In this document: positions 1 through 7,208 of the stretch, in pieces
Layout: every line of letters begins with the position of its first letter
Numbering within the stretch: position 1 is the first letter of the stretch
Assembly: GCF_033101155.1 (NCBI RefSeq)
Contig: NZ_JAWMPX010000001.1
Location: 186,001-250,000, forward strand
DNA: 64,000 bases
Source of the DNA: Tropicimonas sp033101155
GTDB taxonomy: Bacteria; Pseudomonadota; Alphaproteobacteria; Rhodobacterales; Rhodobacteraceae
Direction of reading: 5' to 3'
The notes under the pieces: model-generated
What the model saw: the letters and a program-made list of their open reading frames with translations, nothing else
Databases searched by the model: none
What the model was told of the DNA's origin: nothing
Made by a program: the position numbers and the translations under genes

Positions 1-1
1 C

Positions 2-985
2 CAACTCGCCCGGCTCGGGCTGCGCCGGATCGACGAGTTGGCCGGTCAGCCGCGCGCCGGGTTGGCGCGGCGCTTCGGCAAGGAGTTGGTGCTGCGGCTC
101 GATCAGGCCTTCGGGCTGGTGCCGGAGCCGGTCTCTCCCGCCCGTCCGCCGGACCGTTTCGCCGTCCGTCTGACCCTGCCCGAACCGATCGGGCTGGAGG
201 AGGATGTCCGCGCCGGGCTGGACCGGTTGCTGCCAGAATTGTCCGAACGGCTGCGCGCGCGTGGGCGCGGCGCCCGCCGGGTCCGCTTCCAGGCCTTCCG
301 CTGCGATCACACGATGCAGCCGGTGGAGGTCGGGCTCGCCCGGCCCTCGTCCGACCCGGAGCGACTGCGCCCGCTGCTGGCGATGAAACTGCAGGAGATC
401 GAGGCGGGCCCCGGCATCGACATGCTGCGGCTGGAAGCGCATGTGACCGAACCGGTCCACGCCACGCAGCATCGCGGCCACCTTGGTGCGGCGGCCGATG
501 GCGAGGCGCGACGCGGGCGCAACGGCGCAAGCGCTGCGCTGGACGACCTGATCGGGCGACTCGGCGCGCGGGTCGGACTGGAGGCGATCACCCGGCTGCA
601 CCCGGCCGACAGCCATATCCCGGAGAAGACCACCAAGGTGCTGGCCGCCGCCTGGTCCGAGCCGGCGCGGGACTGGCCGACCCAGCCACCCCTGCCACGC
701 CCGTTGCTTCTCTTTCGCCCCGAACCGATCCAACCTTCCGAGCCGCCCGCGATGCCGGTCCGCCCACCGAAAGGGTTCCGCTGGCGACGGCGGGATTTCA
801 GCATAGCCGGGGCGCGGGGACCGGAGAGAATCGCGCCGGAATGGTGGTTGGAAGAGCCCGAGTGGCGCTCCGGCACGCGGGATTACTGGTGCGTGGAGAC
901 GGAAAACGGCGACCGGCTCTGGCTTTTCTACGCCCATGGCGGAGCACTGTCGGCGGGCTGGTTCTGCCAAGGGAGTTTTGCGTGA
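2..985 (+). CDS. imuB: ImuB-like Y-family DNA polymerase, 3' part only
   Basis: This is the C-terminal part of an ImuB-type Y-family polymerase homologue, the damage-inducible partner of ImuA and DnaE2 in mutagenic translesion synthesis. The open frame runs off the left edge: upstream codons read QLARLGLRRIDELAGQPR, the helix-hairpin-helix style stretch that follows the palm domain, so the catalytic N-terminus lies outside the window. The visible part has a little-finger-like region and a typical ImuB tail ending around RIAPEWWLEEPEW, YWCVET and GDRLWLFYAHGG. ImuB is generally thought to be catalytically inactive, but the relevant residues cannot be seen here. In many alphaproteobacteria dnaE2 follows directly; here the next gene is an unrelated exporter after 375 bases. 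Identification rests on family recall of the tail motif. Confidence 0.82.
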   Translation, partial: QLARLGLRRIDELAGQPRAGLARRFGKELVLRLDQAFGLVPEPVSPARPPDRFAVRLTLPEPIGLEEDVRAGLDRLLPELSERLRARGRGARRVRFQAFRCDHTMQPVEVGLARPSSDPERLRPLLAMKLQEIEAGPGIDMLRLEAHVTEPVHATQHRGHLGAAADGEARRGRNGASAALDDLIGRLGARVGLEAITRLHPADSHIPEKTTKVLAAAWSEPARDWPTQPPLPRPLLLFRPEPIQPSEPPAMPVRPPKGFRWRRRDFSIAGARGPERIAPEWWLEEPEWRSGTRDYWCVETENGDRLWLFYAHGGALSAGWFCQGSFA

Positions 986-1360
986 GATCGATTGAGGCTG
1001 AACAGAGCTGCCCTTGGGACAAGAAACCGTCCGGGCTGCCCCATGAACAGGAGATCCCACATCGTGAAACCATGATGAAGGACCCTCCCGATGACCACGT
1101 TCCGACCTCAGGGAACGTGCTTGGGTGGCGCGGGGAGCGTGCCGCCGAGCATAGCTCGTGCGGCGGTGGCGCCGCTTCGCGGCGCGGCATGTTCGGCCGA
1201 AACGCGACCCAAAATGGGATCGCTGTCTCGTCAAATAGGATGAAGAGCGTTGGTGGCCGCCATCAATGCACAACACCGACCCGAGCGACCCACCCGGTCT
1301 GAGCCACCGTTGACCCGCCCAAAGACCGCCCTTAGGGTCCGGCGAGTCCAAGGAGAGGCC
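986..1360. other. Non-coding gap with several GC-rich hairpins
   Basis: No convincing gene lies between imuB and the exporter; frames that stay open have low-complexity products without recognisable motifs. The region carries three stem-loops: a perfect 8-bp stem CACGTTCC/GGAACGTG (1096-1119, 8-base loop), an imperfect stem around CGAGC/GCTCG (about 1137-1165), and a perfect 7-bp stem GCGCCGC/GCGGCGC with a 3-base loop (about 1168-1184). None is followed by a T-tract, so these are not clear terminators. The right end holds a candidate promoter for the exporter. Confidence 0.5.
1310..1338 (+). promoter_or_regulatory. Candidate housekeeping promoter of the Bcr/CflA exporter
   Basis: TTGACC (1310-1315) and TAGGGT (1333-1338) are separated by 17 bases, a sigma-70-like arrangement. 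It would start transcription near 1345, just ahead of the ribosome site (AAGGAGAGG, about 1350-1358) and the ATG at 1361. The -10 is weak, which is common in this group. Prediction from spacing only. Confidence 0.4.
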
Positions 1361-2542
1361 ATGCGCAGCCCGCCCCATTTTGCCACGCTGGTCCTGCTGA
1401 CAGCCATCTCCGTGCTGAGCCTCAACATGATTCTGCCCTCCTTGCCAGGGATCGCGACGGATTTCGAGACCAGCTATACCAGCGCCAGCCTGCTGGTCTC
1501 CGGCTACCTCGCCGTCACGGCCCTGATGCAGCCCCTGATCGGGCCGCTCGCTGACCGCCATGGCCGCCGCCCCGTCCTGCTCGGCGTGATCGCTCTCTTC
1601 ACCCTCGCCTCGGCCGGCGCCGCGTTTGCACCCAGCTTCCCCGCCCTCGCCGCCTTCCGCGCGCTCCAGGGGGCGGCGATTGGTGGCTATGTCGTCGCCC
1701 TTGCCGTCGTGCGGGACACCCGCTCGGACGCGAATGCCGCCGGGATGATCGGCAAGATCAACATGGCCATGGCGCTGGCACCGATGCTCGGGCCAATCGT
1801 CGGCGGGGTGCTGGAGGCCACGCTCGGCTGGCGCGCCGGCTTCGTGATCCTGGCGCTTTTGGGCGCGGGCACGCTGGCGATCTGCTGGCAGGATTTCGGC
1901 GAAACCCGACCCGCACAGACCGGGCAACCGGAAACGATGCTCTCCGGCTCCGGCGCCTTGCTCCGCTCGGGGGTCTTCAGGGCCAATGCGCTCTGCATGG
2001 CCTTCACCACCGGCGCCTTCTACACCTTCCTCGCCGGCGCGCCTTACGTGGCCCAGACCGGCTTCGGCCTGAGCCCGTCACAGCTCGGCTACGTCATCGC
2101 CACGACGACCTGCGGCTTCATGTTCGGCAGCTTCCTCTCCGGACGTTACAGCGCACGGGCCGGGCTGATCCCGACATTGCTGGCCGGGCGGCTGGTGGCC
2201 TGTATCGGGCTGACCATCGGACTGCTGCTCGAACTCTCAGGACAGGGCGGGCTTGCCAGTTTCATCGCCGCCACGCTCTGCGTCGGCACCGGCAACGGGC
2301 TCAGCGTCCCCTCGGCCAGCGCCGGAGCGATGTCGATCCGGCCGGAACTGTCGGGGACGGCGGCAGGACTCTCAGGCGCGCTGGTTGTCGCTTACGGAGC
2401 TGTTGCGACCACCTTCACCGGCTTTGCCGTGACCGGTCCCAACCCGCCGGCGATCCTGCTCGGGCTGATGCTGGCCACGTCCAGCGCCGGGCTGGTCGCC
2501 GCACTGGTGGTTCGCAAACAGGCCTTGCGCATGGGGGCTTAG
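1361..2542 (+). CDS. Bcr/CflA-family multidrug efflux MFS transporter
   Basis: Inner-membrane drug/proton antiporter of the major facilitator superfamily, DHA1 Bcr/CflA type, 393 residues with about 12 hydrophobic segments. Seen: an N-terminal segment with LNMILPSLPGIATDF, typical of the family's first helix, and the MFS motif A-like loop GPLADRHGRRPVLL between helices 2 and 3. The ATG at 1361 is chosen because AAGGAGAGG lies just upstream and the protein then begins MRSPPHFATLVLLT; longer starts add a charged, non-membrane leader. The gene stands alone and converges with the DUF2233 gene, overlapping its 3' end by four bases. Substrate cannot be told from sequence. Confidence 0.88.
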   Translation: MRSPPHFATLVLLTAISVLSLNMILPSLPGIATDFETSYTSASLLVSGYLAVTALMQPLIGPLADRHGRRPVLLGVIALFTLASAGAAFAPSFPALAAFRALQGAAIGGYVVALAVVRDTRSDANAAGMIGKINMAMALAPMLGPIVGGVLEATLGWRAGFVILALLGAGTLAICWQDFGETRPAQTGQPETMLSGSGALLRSGVFRANALCMAFTTGAFYTFLAGAPYVAQTGFGLSPSQLGYVIATTTCGFMFGSFLSGRYSARAGLIPTLLAGRLVACIGLTIGLLLELSGQGGLASFIAATLCVGTGNGLSVPSASAGAMSIRPELSGTAAGLSGALVVAYGAVATTFTGFAVTGPNPPAILLGLMLATSSAGLVAALVVRKQALRMGA

Positions 2543-3315
2543 TCGTCAGGACCAACCGCACCGACAATCGGTCCCAGCGGGAAGCCGCTATCGGAACGTC
2601 CAATGGATGGAGCATGCAGACGCGAGACCTTGCCGTCGAAATAGAGCGCGTTCGGGGTCTTCAGTTCGTCGCGAAAGAGCCGGCCGAAGCTGTGGAAATT
2701 CACCCGGTTGTCGGAGATGGCGAAATACACGGTGACCCCGTCCGCCGCCACGCCCACGCCGTTGCGAATATACCGGCTGCTGCCGTTTTCGAGGAACCGC
2801 GGATGCAGCTTGCCGTCGATAACCAGCATCGGGCCGGATTGCGTCGCATAGGTGCAACGGGGCGCGTCGGCGGCGTAGCTACGGCTTTCGATCACCGCCG
2901 CGGCATGCTCCTTGAGACAGAAGATACCGTTGGGCAGCAGGCCGAAATTCCCCGGCCCGTCGCGCGTGACCAGCGGACCGGACTGGACCCCCTGGTCCAG
3001 ATAGAGGCCGACCGGGCTGCGGTCATCGTGATACATGCCGGCATTCATGGCGAAGGTGAGCTGCTTGCCTTCCGGCTCCAGCGCCGAATCGATGGCGGAG
3101 AAACTGCCGAGAAGACGGCCCTGCGCGTCACTGTGAAAGAGGCGGATCTCGTCGCGATCGGCCCGCAGGGTGCAGACCGTGTAGCTGTTGCCGTCATGGA
3201 CAAGCTTGCCGCAGTCGGGCGCGGCCTGCGCCGGAAGAGCGAGAAGGGCAAGCGTTGCGGCGCCGAGCAGGGTCCGGAGCGAAGTCACGCGCTCAGACCG
3301 CATCATCATCCTCAT
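2539..3315 (-). CDS. Exported phosphodiester glycosidase-family protein (DUF2233)
   Basis: A secreted protein of the DUF2233/NAGPA fold, related to the catalytic domain of mammalian uncovering enzyme. Seen: a signal peptide (TLLGAATLALLALPAQA), then family motifs FAMNAGMYHDD, PVGLYLDQG, GNFGLLPNGIF, ATQSGPMLVIDG and RNGVGVAADG. About 258 residues. The start is uncertain among several ATGs; 3315 is preferred because GAGG lies 6 bases upstream, and 3330 is possible. The gene begins inside the end of rbfA on the same strand, suggesting translational coupling. The bacterial substrate is unknown. Confidence 0.82.
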   Translation of the reverse strand: MRMMMRSERVTSLRTLLGAATLALLALPAQAAPDCGKLVHDGNSYTVCTLRADRDEIRLFHSDAQGRLLGSFSAIDSALEPEGKQLTFAMNAGMYHDDRSPVGLYLDQGVQSGPLVTRDGPGNFGLLPNGIFCLKEHAAAVIESRSYAADAPRCTYATQSGPMLVIDGKLHPRFLENGSSRYIRNGVGVAADGVTVYFAISDNRVNFHSFGRLFRDELKTPNALYFDGKVSRLHAPSIGRSDSGFPLGPIVGAVGPDD

Positions 3316-3712
3316 GACCGGCCTCGACATCGCGCTGCACCCGTTCGTCGGAGAAGAGCCGCCGGGTCTCGTCCATCCGGTCGAATGTGTCGTCGAGTTC
3401 GAAACGCAGCTGAGGCGCGTATTTCAGCGTCAACCCTTTGGCGACGATCTTGCGCAGCTCATAACGGTTGCGAATCAACGCCTCCATCGCTTCCTGAGCG
3501 TGGTCGCCGCCGAGCGGCATCACGAAGGCGGTCGCGAATCTCAGATCCGGCGAGGTCCGCACTTCCGCAACGGTGATCGACATCCGGTTGAGATCCGGAT
3601 CGTGCACATCACCATGGTTGAGCACATCTGCCAGGCGCCGGCGAATCAGTTCACCAACGCGGAGCTGGCGTTGCGAGGGGCCGGGCCCGTTATGGAATTT
3701 GTTCTTAGCCAT
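3293..3712 (-). CDS. rbfA: Ribosome-binding factor A
   Basis: RbfA binds the 30S subunit near the 5' helix of 16S rRNA and assists late maturation and cold adaptation. The 139-residue product starts MAKNKFHNGPGPSQRQLRVG and shows the KH-like core with SITVAEVRTSPDLRFATAFV and LRKIVAKGLTLKYAPQLRFE, followed by FELDDTFDRMDE and an acidic tail. GAGAAGG precedes the ATG at 3712. It is divergent from dapB across about 100 bases and overlaps the DUF2233 gene downstream. Confidence 0.95.
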   Translation of the reverse strand: MAKNKFHNGPGPSQRQLRVGELIRRRLADVLNHGDVHDPDLNRMSITVAEVRTSPDLRFATAFVMPLGGDHAQEAMEALIRNRYELRKIVAKGLTLKYAPQLRFELDDTFDRMDETRRLFSDERVQRDVEAGHEDDDAV

Positions 3713-3810
3713 GCCTTCTCACCTAGGGCGGCAGGGCCTTCAGCGCAAGCAGGCCTTTGCCTGCCGCTGCGTGCTCGGCTAAAGGAGGCGCAAAGCAAGG
3801 AGGCTGGCAG

Positions 3811-4620
3811 ATGGGCGATAGACCGGGAATCGTGGTGATGGGCGCGTCGGGGCGTATGGGGCAGATGCTCGTTCGCGAGGTGAGCGCGCATCCGGGGATG
3901 CGGCTTGTCGGCGCCGTGGAGCGCGCCGGCCATGACTGGGTCGGCCAGGATCTTGGCGCGGCGATGGGCGGACAACCCTCCGGCGTCTACGTCACCGACG
4001 ATCCGCTTGAGGCGATGGCCGGGGCGCAGGGCGTGATCGACTTCACCACGCCGCAGGTCACGGTCGATCTTTCGGTGATCGCGGCGCAGGCGCGGGCAGT
4101 CCATGTCATCGGGACGACCGGCATGACCGATGCCGACCTGGAAAAGCTGGACGCGGCGGCGCGCCATGCCGTGATCGTGCGGGCCGGCAATATGAGCCTC
4201 GGGGTGAACCTGCTGACGCAGCTCACCAAGCAGGTCGCTGCCGCGCTGGACGAAGATTTCGACATCGAAGTGATCGAAGCGCATCACCGCCACAAGGTGG
4301 ACGCACCCTCTGGCACCGCACTGATGCTGGGAGAGGCTGCCGCCGAAGGGCGCGGACTGGATTTCAAGGAAAGCTATGTCGCCGCACGGGACGGGATCAC
4401 CGGCGCGCGGGCGCCCGGCAGCATCGGCTATTCGGCGATCCGGGGCGGCGATATCATCGGCGAACATGACGTGATCTTTGCCGGCGCCGGCGAACGGATC
4501 GTGCTGCGCCATATCGCCTCCGACCGGGCGCTCTTCGCCCGCGGCGCGCTGAAGGCGGCACTCTGGGGTCAGGACAAGAAGCCGGGCCATTACTCCATGC
4601 TGGACGTTCTGGGGCTGTGA
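3811..4620 (+). CDS. dapB: 4-hydroxy-tetrahydrodipicolinate reductase
   Basis: DapB reduces the product of DapA with NAD(P)H in the diaminopimelate/lysine pathway, supplying peptidoglycan and lysine. The 269-residue protein has the N-terminal nucleotide-binding motif VVMGASGRMGQ (residues 8-18), IGTTGM, and the catalytic/substrate loop EAHHRHKVDAPSGTAL. Start at 3811 is fixed by AAGGAGG 8 bases upstream. The last bases overlap the next gene's GTG by four, so the GNAT enzyme is probably translated with it. Confidence 0.96.
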   Translation: MGDRPGIVVMGASGRMGQMLVREVSAHPGMRLVGAVERAGHDWVGQDLGAAMGGQPSGVYVTDDPLEAMAGAQGVIDFTTPQVTVDLSVIAAQARAVHVIGTTGMTDADLEKLDAAARHAVIVRAGNMSLGVNLLTQLTKQVAAALDEDFDIEVIEAHHRHKVDAPSGTALMLGEAAAEGRGLDFKESYVAARDGITGARAPGSIGYSAIRGGDIIGEHDVIFAGAGERIVLRHIASDRALFARGALKAALWGQDKKPGHYSMLDVLGL

Positions 4621-5447
4621 CCGACTTCGCCGAGACCCTCGCGGCGATCCGCTCGCTCGGCCTGCGCAGCGACGTGCTGGTGCTGACGGGGGAGGCCGAG
4701 ACCGAGCTGCATCCTGACCGGATCGTCCTGCGCAGCCCCTCCCAGCCCGATTTCTGGTGGGGCAACATGGTGATGTTCCGCAGCGACAGGGTCGATCCCG
4801 AGGCGCAGCAGGCGCAGTTTCGGGCCGATTTTCCGCAGGCGCGCCATGTGACGCTTGCCTGGGATGTGCCGGAGATGGCCGAAGAACCCGGCCATGCGCG
4901 GCTCGCCGAGATGGGCTACGAGATCGAACAGATCGACGCGCTGACGCTGGACGGGCCGCCGCGCGCCCATCCTCACCCGGAGGGGATCGAGATTCGCCCG
5001 ATCGATACCGAGACTGAATGGGAACAGGTCGTTGCGCTACAGACCGCAATCGGGGTCGAGGAAGGGCATGTGCTTGAGGGCTACGAGCCGTATCTGCTCG
5101 ACCGGTTCCGTGTGCGTCGCAAACAGATCGCAAAGGGATGGGGCCAGTGGATCGGCGCTTTCGACGGCGACCTGCTGGTGGGGGATCTCGGAGTTTTCGT
5201 GGCCTCCGGCGTGGCGCGCTACCAATCGGTCGAGACGCGGGCCAGCCATCGGCGGCGCGGGATCTGCGCGGCGATGGTGCTGGCCGGGGTGGACTGGGTG
5301 CGGAGCATCGACCCCGAGGCGGTGCCGGTCATCATCGCGCTGAGCGACGGGCCGGCGGGTCGGGTCTATCGGTCCTGCGGCTTCACCCGTAGCGAAACGC
5401 AGGTCGTCGCGACGCTGCCGCCCGAGGGGGCCAAGCGGCCCACCTAG
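4617..5447 (+). CDS. GNAT-family N-acetyltransferase
   Basis: Predicted acetyl-CoA-dependent acyltransferase, 276 residues, starting at a GTG that overlaps the dapB stop. The C-terminal half has a GNAT core: ALQTAIGVEE, GDLGVFVASGVARYQSVET, then the acetyl-CoA pyrophosphate loop RASHRRRGICAAM (R/QxxGxG/A pattern), ending with YRSCGFTRSE. The N-terminal part is less conserved. Acceptor substrate is unknown. Its TAG stop lies in the left arm of an inverted-repeat element (5445-5527). Confidence 0.8.
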   Translation: MTDFAETLAAIRSLGLRSDVLVLTGEAETELHPDRIVLRSPSQPDFWWGNMVMFRSDRVDPEAQQAQFRADFPQARHVTLAWDVPEMAEEPGHARLAEMGYEIEQIDALTLDGPPRAHPHPEGIEIRPIDTETEWEQVVALQTAIGVEEGHVLEGYEPYLLDRFRVRRKQIAKGWGQWIGAFDGDLLVGDLGVFVASGVARYQSVETRASHRRRGICAAMVLAGVDWVRSIDPEAVPVIIALSDGPAGRVYRSCGFTRSETQVVATLPPEGAKRPT

Positions 5448-5527
5448 AGCATTCTGCGCAAATTCAGGCAGCGATCTTGCGTGTTTCTAAGATGCCGCCT
5501 CACACGGTTGGCAACCGGCGTGCTCTA
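5445..5527. repeat. Inverted-repeat element bridging two convergent stop codons
   Basis: The 83-base segment is bounded by perfect 7-base arms TAGAGCA (5445-5451) and TGCTCTA (5521-5527). A second, imperfect pair lies inside: AGGCAGCGATCTT (about 5466-5478) against AAGATGCCGCCT (about 5489-5500). The TAG of the left arm is the stop of the GNAT gene and the complement of the right-arm CTA is the stop of DUF1674, so the element fills the whole intergenic gap. Ends of the TAGAGCAT kind occur in small palindromic elements scattered through alphaproteobacterial genomes (from memory); no second copy is seen in this window. It could also act as a bidirectional terminator. Confidence 0.45.
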
Positions 5528-5776
5528 GAAGTCGATCGCCAGACCCTTCTTCTCCCAGTCGCCATAGCGGATCGGCTCAAGCCCCTTGATACGCCCGCCG
5601 AGCTCGGTCGGCATGGCCTCGGCCTCCGCTTCCGCCCGCGCACGGCGCTCCTCGGCTTCTTCCAGCGCGCGAAGGGCGGCGGGCGGCAGCGATTTGCGGC
5701 GCTCGGCCTCGGCTTTCGCGGCGGCTTCGGGGTCCAGTTCGGGCTGGTCCGGCTCTTGCTGTGTCTGGTCGTCCAT
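5525..5776 (-). CDS. DUF1674 protein, succinate dehydrogenase assembly factor 4-like
   Basis: Small 83-residue protein ending in RYGDWEKKGLAIDF, the signature of the DUF1674/SDHAF4 family. In mitochondria Sdh8/SDHAF4 binds flavinated SdhA during complex II assembly; the bacterial homologue is presumed similar. The N-terminal two thirds are a charged, Ala/Glu/Arg-rich segment likely to be helical or disordered. The start at 5776 has AAGGA about 7 bases upstream; a longer reading adds an uncharacteristic leader. It is convergent with the GNAT gene and divergent from rsmB. Confidence 0.85.
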   Translation of the reverse strand: MDDQTQQEPDQPELDPEAAAKAEAERRKSLPPAALRALEEAEERRARAEAEAEAMPTELGGRIKGLEPIRYGDWEKKGLAIDF

Positions 5777-5849
5777 GCGCTTGTCCTTGTCGATCCTGCA
5801 TGCGTGATATACGCCGCGCGGATCAAAGAGCAATGGGAAGGGCCGTCGC

Positions 5850-7124
5850 ATGAGCCAAGGGCAACCGAGCGGCACCGGGCCGCGACAGCTGGCGCTGGAT
5901 CTGCTTCAGGGCGTCTGGGAGGAGCACATGCTGCTCGCGGAGATGGAACAGCACCCGCATTTCGTCAAGGCTCCGCCGGAGATCCGGGCCCGGGCCGGGC
6001 GGCTGGCACGGACCACGCTACGGCTCGCGGGGCGCGCCGATGCGGCAATGAAACCCTTCCTGAAGCGCAGTCCCCGTCCGGGGATCGTGGCGCTCCTGCG
6101 GCTGGCCGTTGTCGAGATGCTGGCCGAGGGCGAGGCCGCGCATGGCGTGGTCAATGCCGCTGTCACCATCGCCAAGCGCGAACAGCCCAATGCCGCGCCC
6201 ATGGTCAATGCCGTGCTGCGCCGGGTGGCCGAGACCGGACAGGAGAGCTGGGACAAGGGCCAACCGCAGCGACTGCCCAACTGGTTGCGTGGCCGGCTCG
6301 GCGGAACCTATGGCAATGCGCGGGTGGCACGGATGGAGGCGGCCTTCGAAGCCACCCCACCAATCGACCTGACGCCGAAGGGCGATGCGAGCCTCCTGCC
6401 GGAAGGGGATGCACTCACCACCGGTTCGCTGCGCCTGACCCGGGCGGGCCAGGTCTCGGCCCTGCCCGGCTATGAAACCGGCGACTGGTGGGTGCAGGAT
6501 GCCGCCGCCGCGCTGCCGGCCCGGATACTCGCTCCGCAAACCGGCGAGCGCGTGCTCGATCTCTGTGCCGCTCCCGGCGGCAAGACATTGCAGCTCGCCG
6601 CCGCTGGCGCCGAGGTCACGGCGTTGGATGTCTCGGAAACGCGGCTTGAACGCCTGAAAGAGAACCTCACCCGGACCGGGCTCTCGGCCGAAATCGTCGT
6701 CGCAGACGCGCTGGACTGGCAACCCGACGCCCCGTTCGACGCCATCCTGCTCGACGCGCCCTGCTCGGCCACCGGCACCATCCGGCGCCACCCGGACCTG
6801 CCCTTCGCCAAGGACGCCGCCTCCATCAAGACGCTCTTCGCGCTACAGGAACAGCTCTTCGACCGCGCCGTCGAAATGCTCGCGCCCGGCGGACGCCTGG
6901 TCTTCTGCACCTGTTCGCTGCTGCCCGAGGAAGGCGAAAAACAGCTCGAACGGGCCCTTGAAAAACACCCGGAGCTGCGGTTGGACGAAGAGGCCGTGGC
7001 AAACCTGTCCAGCGCAGAGCCGAATTGGACCGCGGGACCCGGCGCGCTGCGGACCACCCCGGAGATGTGGCCGGAACGCGGCGGTCTGGACGGATTCTTC
7101 ATCGCCGCACTGCGCAAGGCCTGA
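5850..7124 (+). CDS. rsmB: 16S rRNA (cytosine-C5) methyltransferase RsmB-like
   Basis: SAM-dependent m5C methyltransferase of the RsmB/NOL1/NOP2/Sun family, expected to modify C967 of 16S rRNA. Residues about 10-140 form the NusB-like RNA-binding domain (RQLALDLLQGV, VVEMLAEGEAAHGVVNAAV). The C-terminal Rossmann domain shows VLDLCAAPGGKTLQLA (SAM site), LLDAPCSATGTIRRHPD with the motif IV cysteine, and VFCTCSLLPEEGE with the motif VI catalytic cysteine. 424 residues. It leads a co-oriented block of rsmB, heparinase-like, purH and lspA. Confidence 0.93.
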   Translation: MSQGQPSGTGPRQLALDLLQGVWEEHMLLAEMEQHPHFVKAPPEIRARAGRLARTTLRLAGRADAAMKPFLKRSPRPGIVALLRLAVVEMLAEGEAAHGVVNAAVTIAKREQPNAAPMVNAVLRRVAETGQESWDKGQPQRLPNWLRGRLGGTYGNARVARMEAAFEATPPIDLTPKGDASLLPEGDALTTGSLRLTRAGQVSALPGYETGDWWVQDAAAALPARILAPQTGERVLDLCAAPGGKTLQLAAAGAEVTALDVSETRLERLKENLTRTGLSAEIVVADALDWQPDAPFDAILLDAPCSATGTIRRHPDLPFAKDAASIKTLFALQEQLFDRAVEMLAPGGRLVFCTCSLLPEEGEKQLERALEKHPELRLDEEAVANLSSAEPNWTAGPGALRTTPEMWPERGGLDGFFIAALRKA

Positions 7125-7208
7125 CAGCGGCGAAGCGCGGGCCTATTCTCCGCCGCGAGAACTGGTGTCGCGGTTCGGCACAAGATCGAGGGGGCTGGAG
7201 CCGTCGTC

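Noticed and set aside
841..1302. Open frame across the imuB end and the gap, considered as a dnaE2 or transposase remnant
   Set aside because: Translation shows no DnaE or transposase motif in any frame.
3736..3775. GCAGGC/GCCTGC hairpins between rbfA and dapB as a lysine riboswitch
   Set aside because: Too short and lacking any riboswitch core; likely chance in GC-rich sequence.
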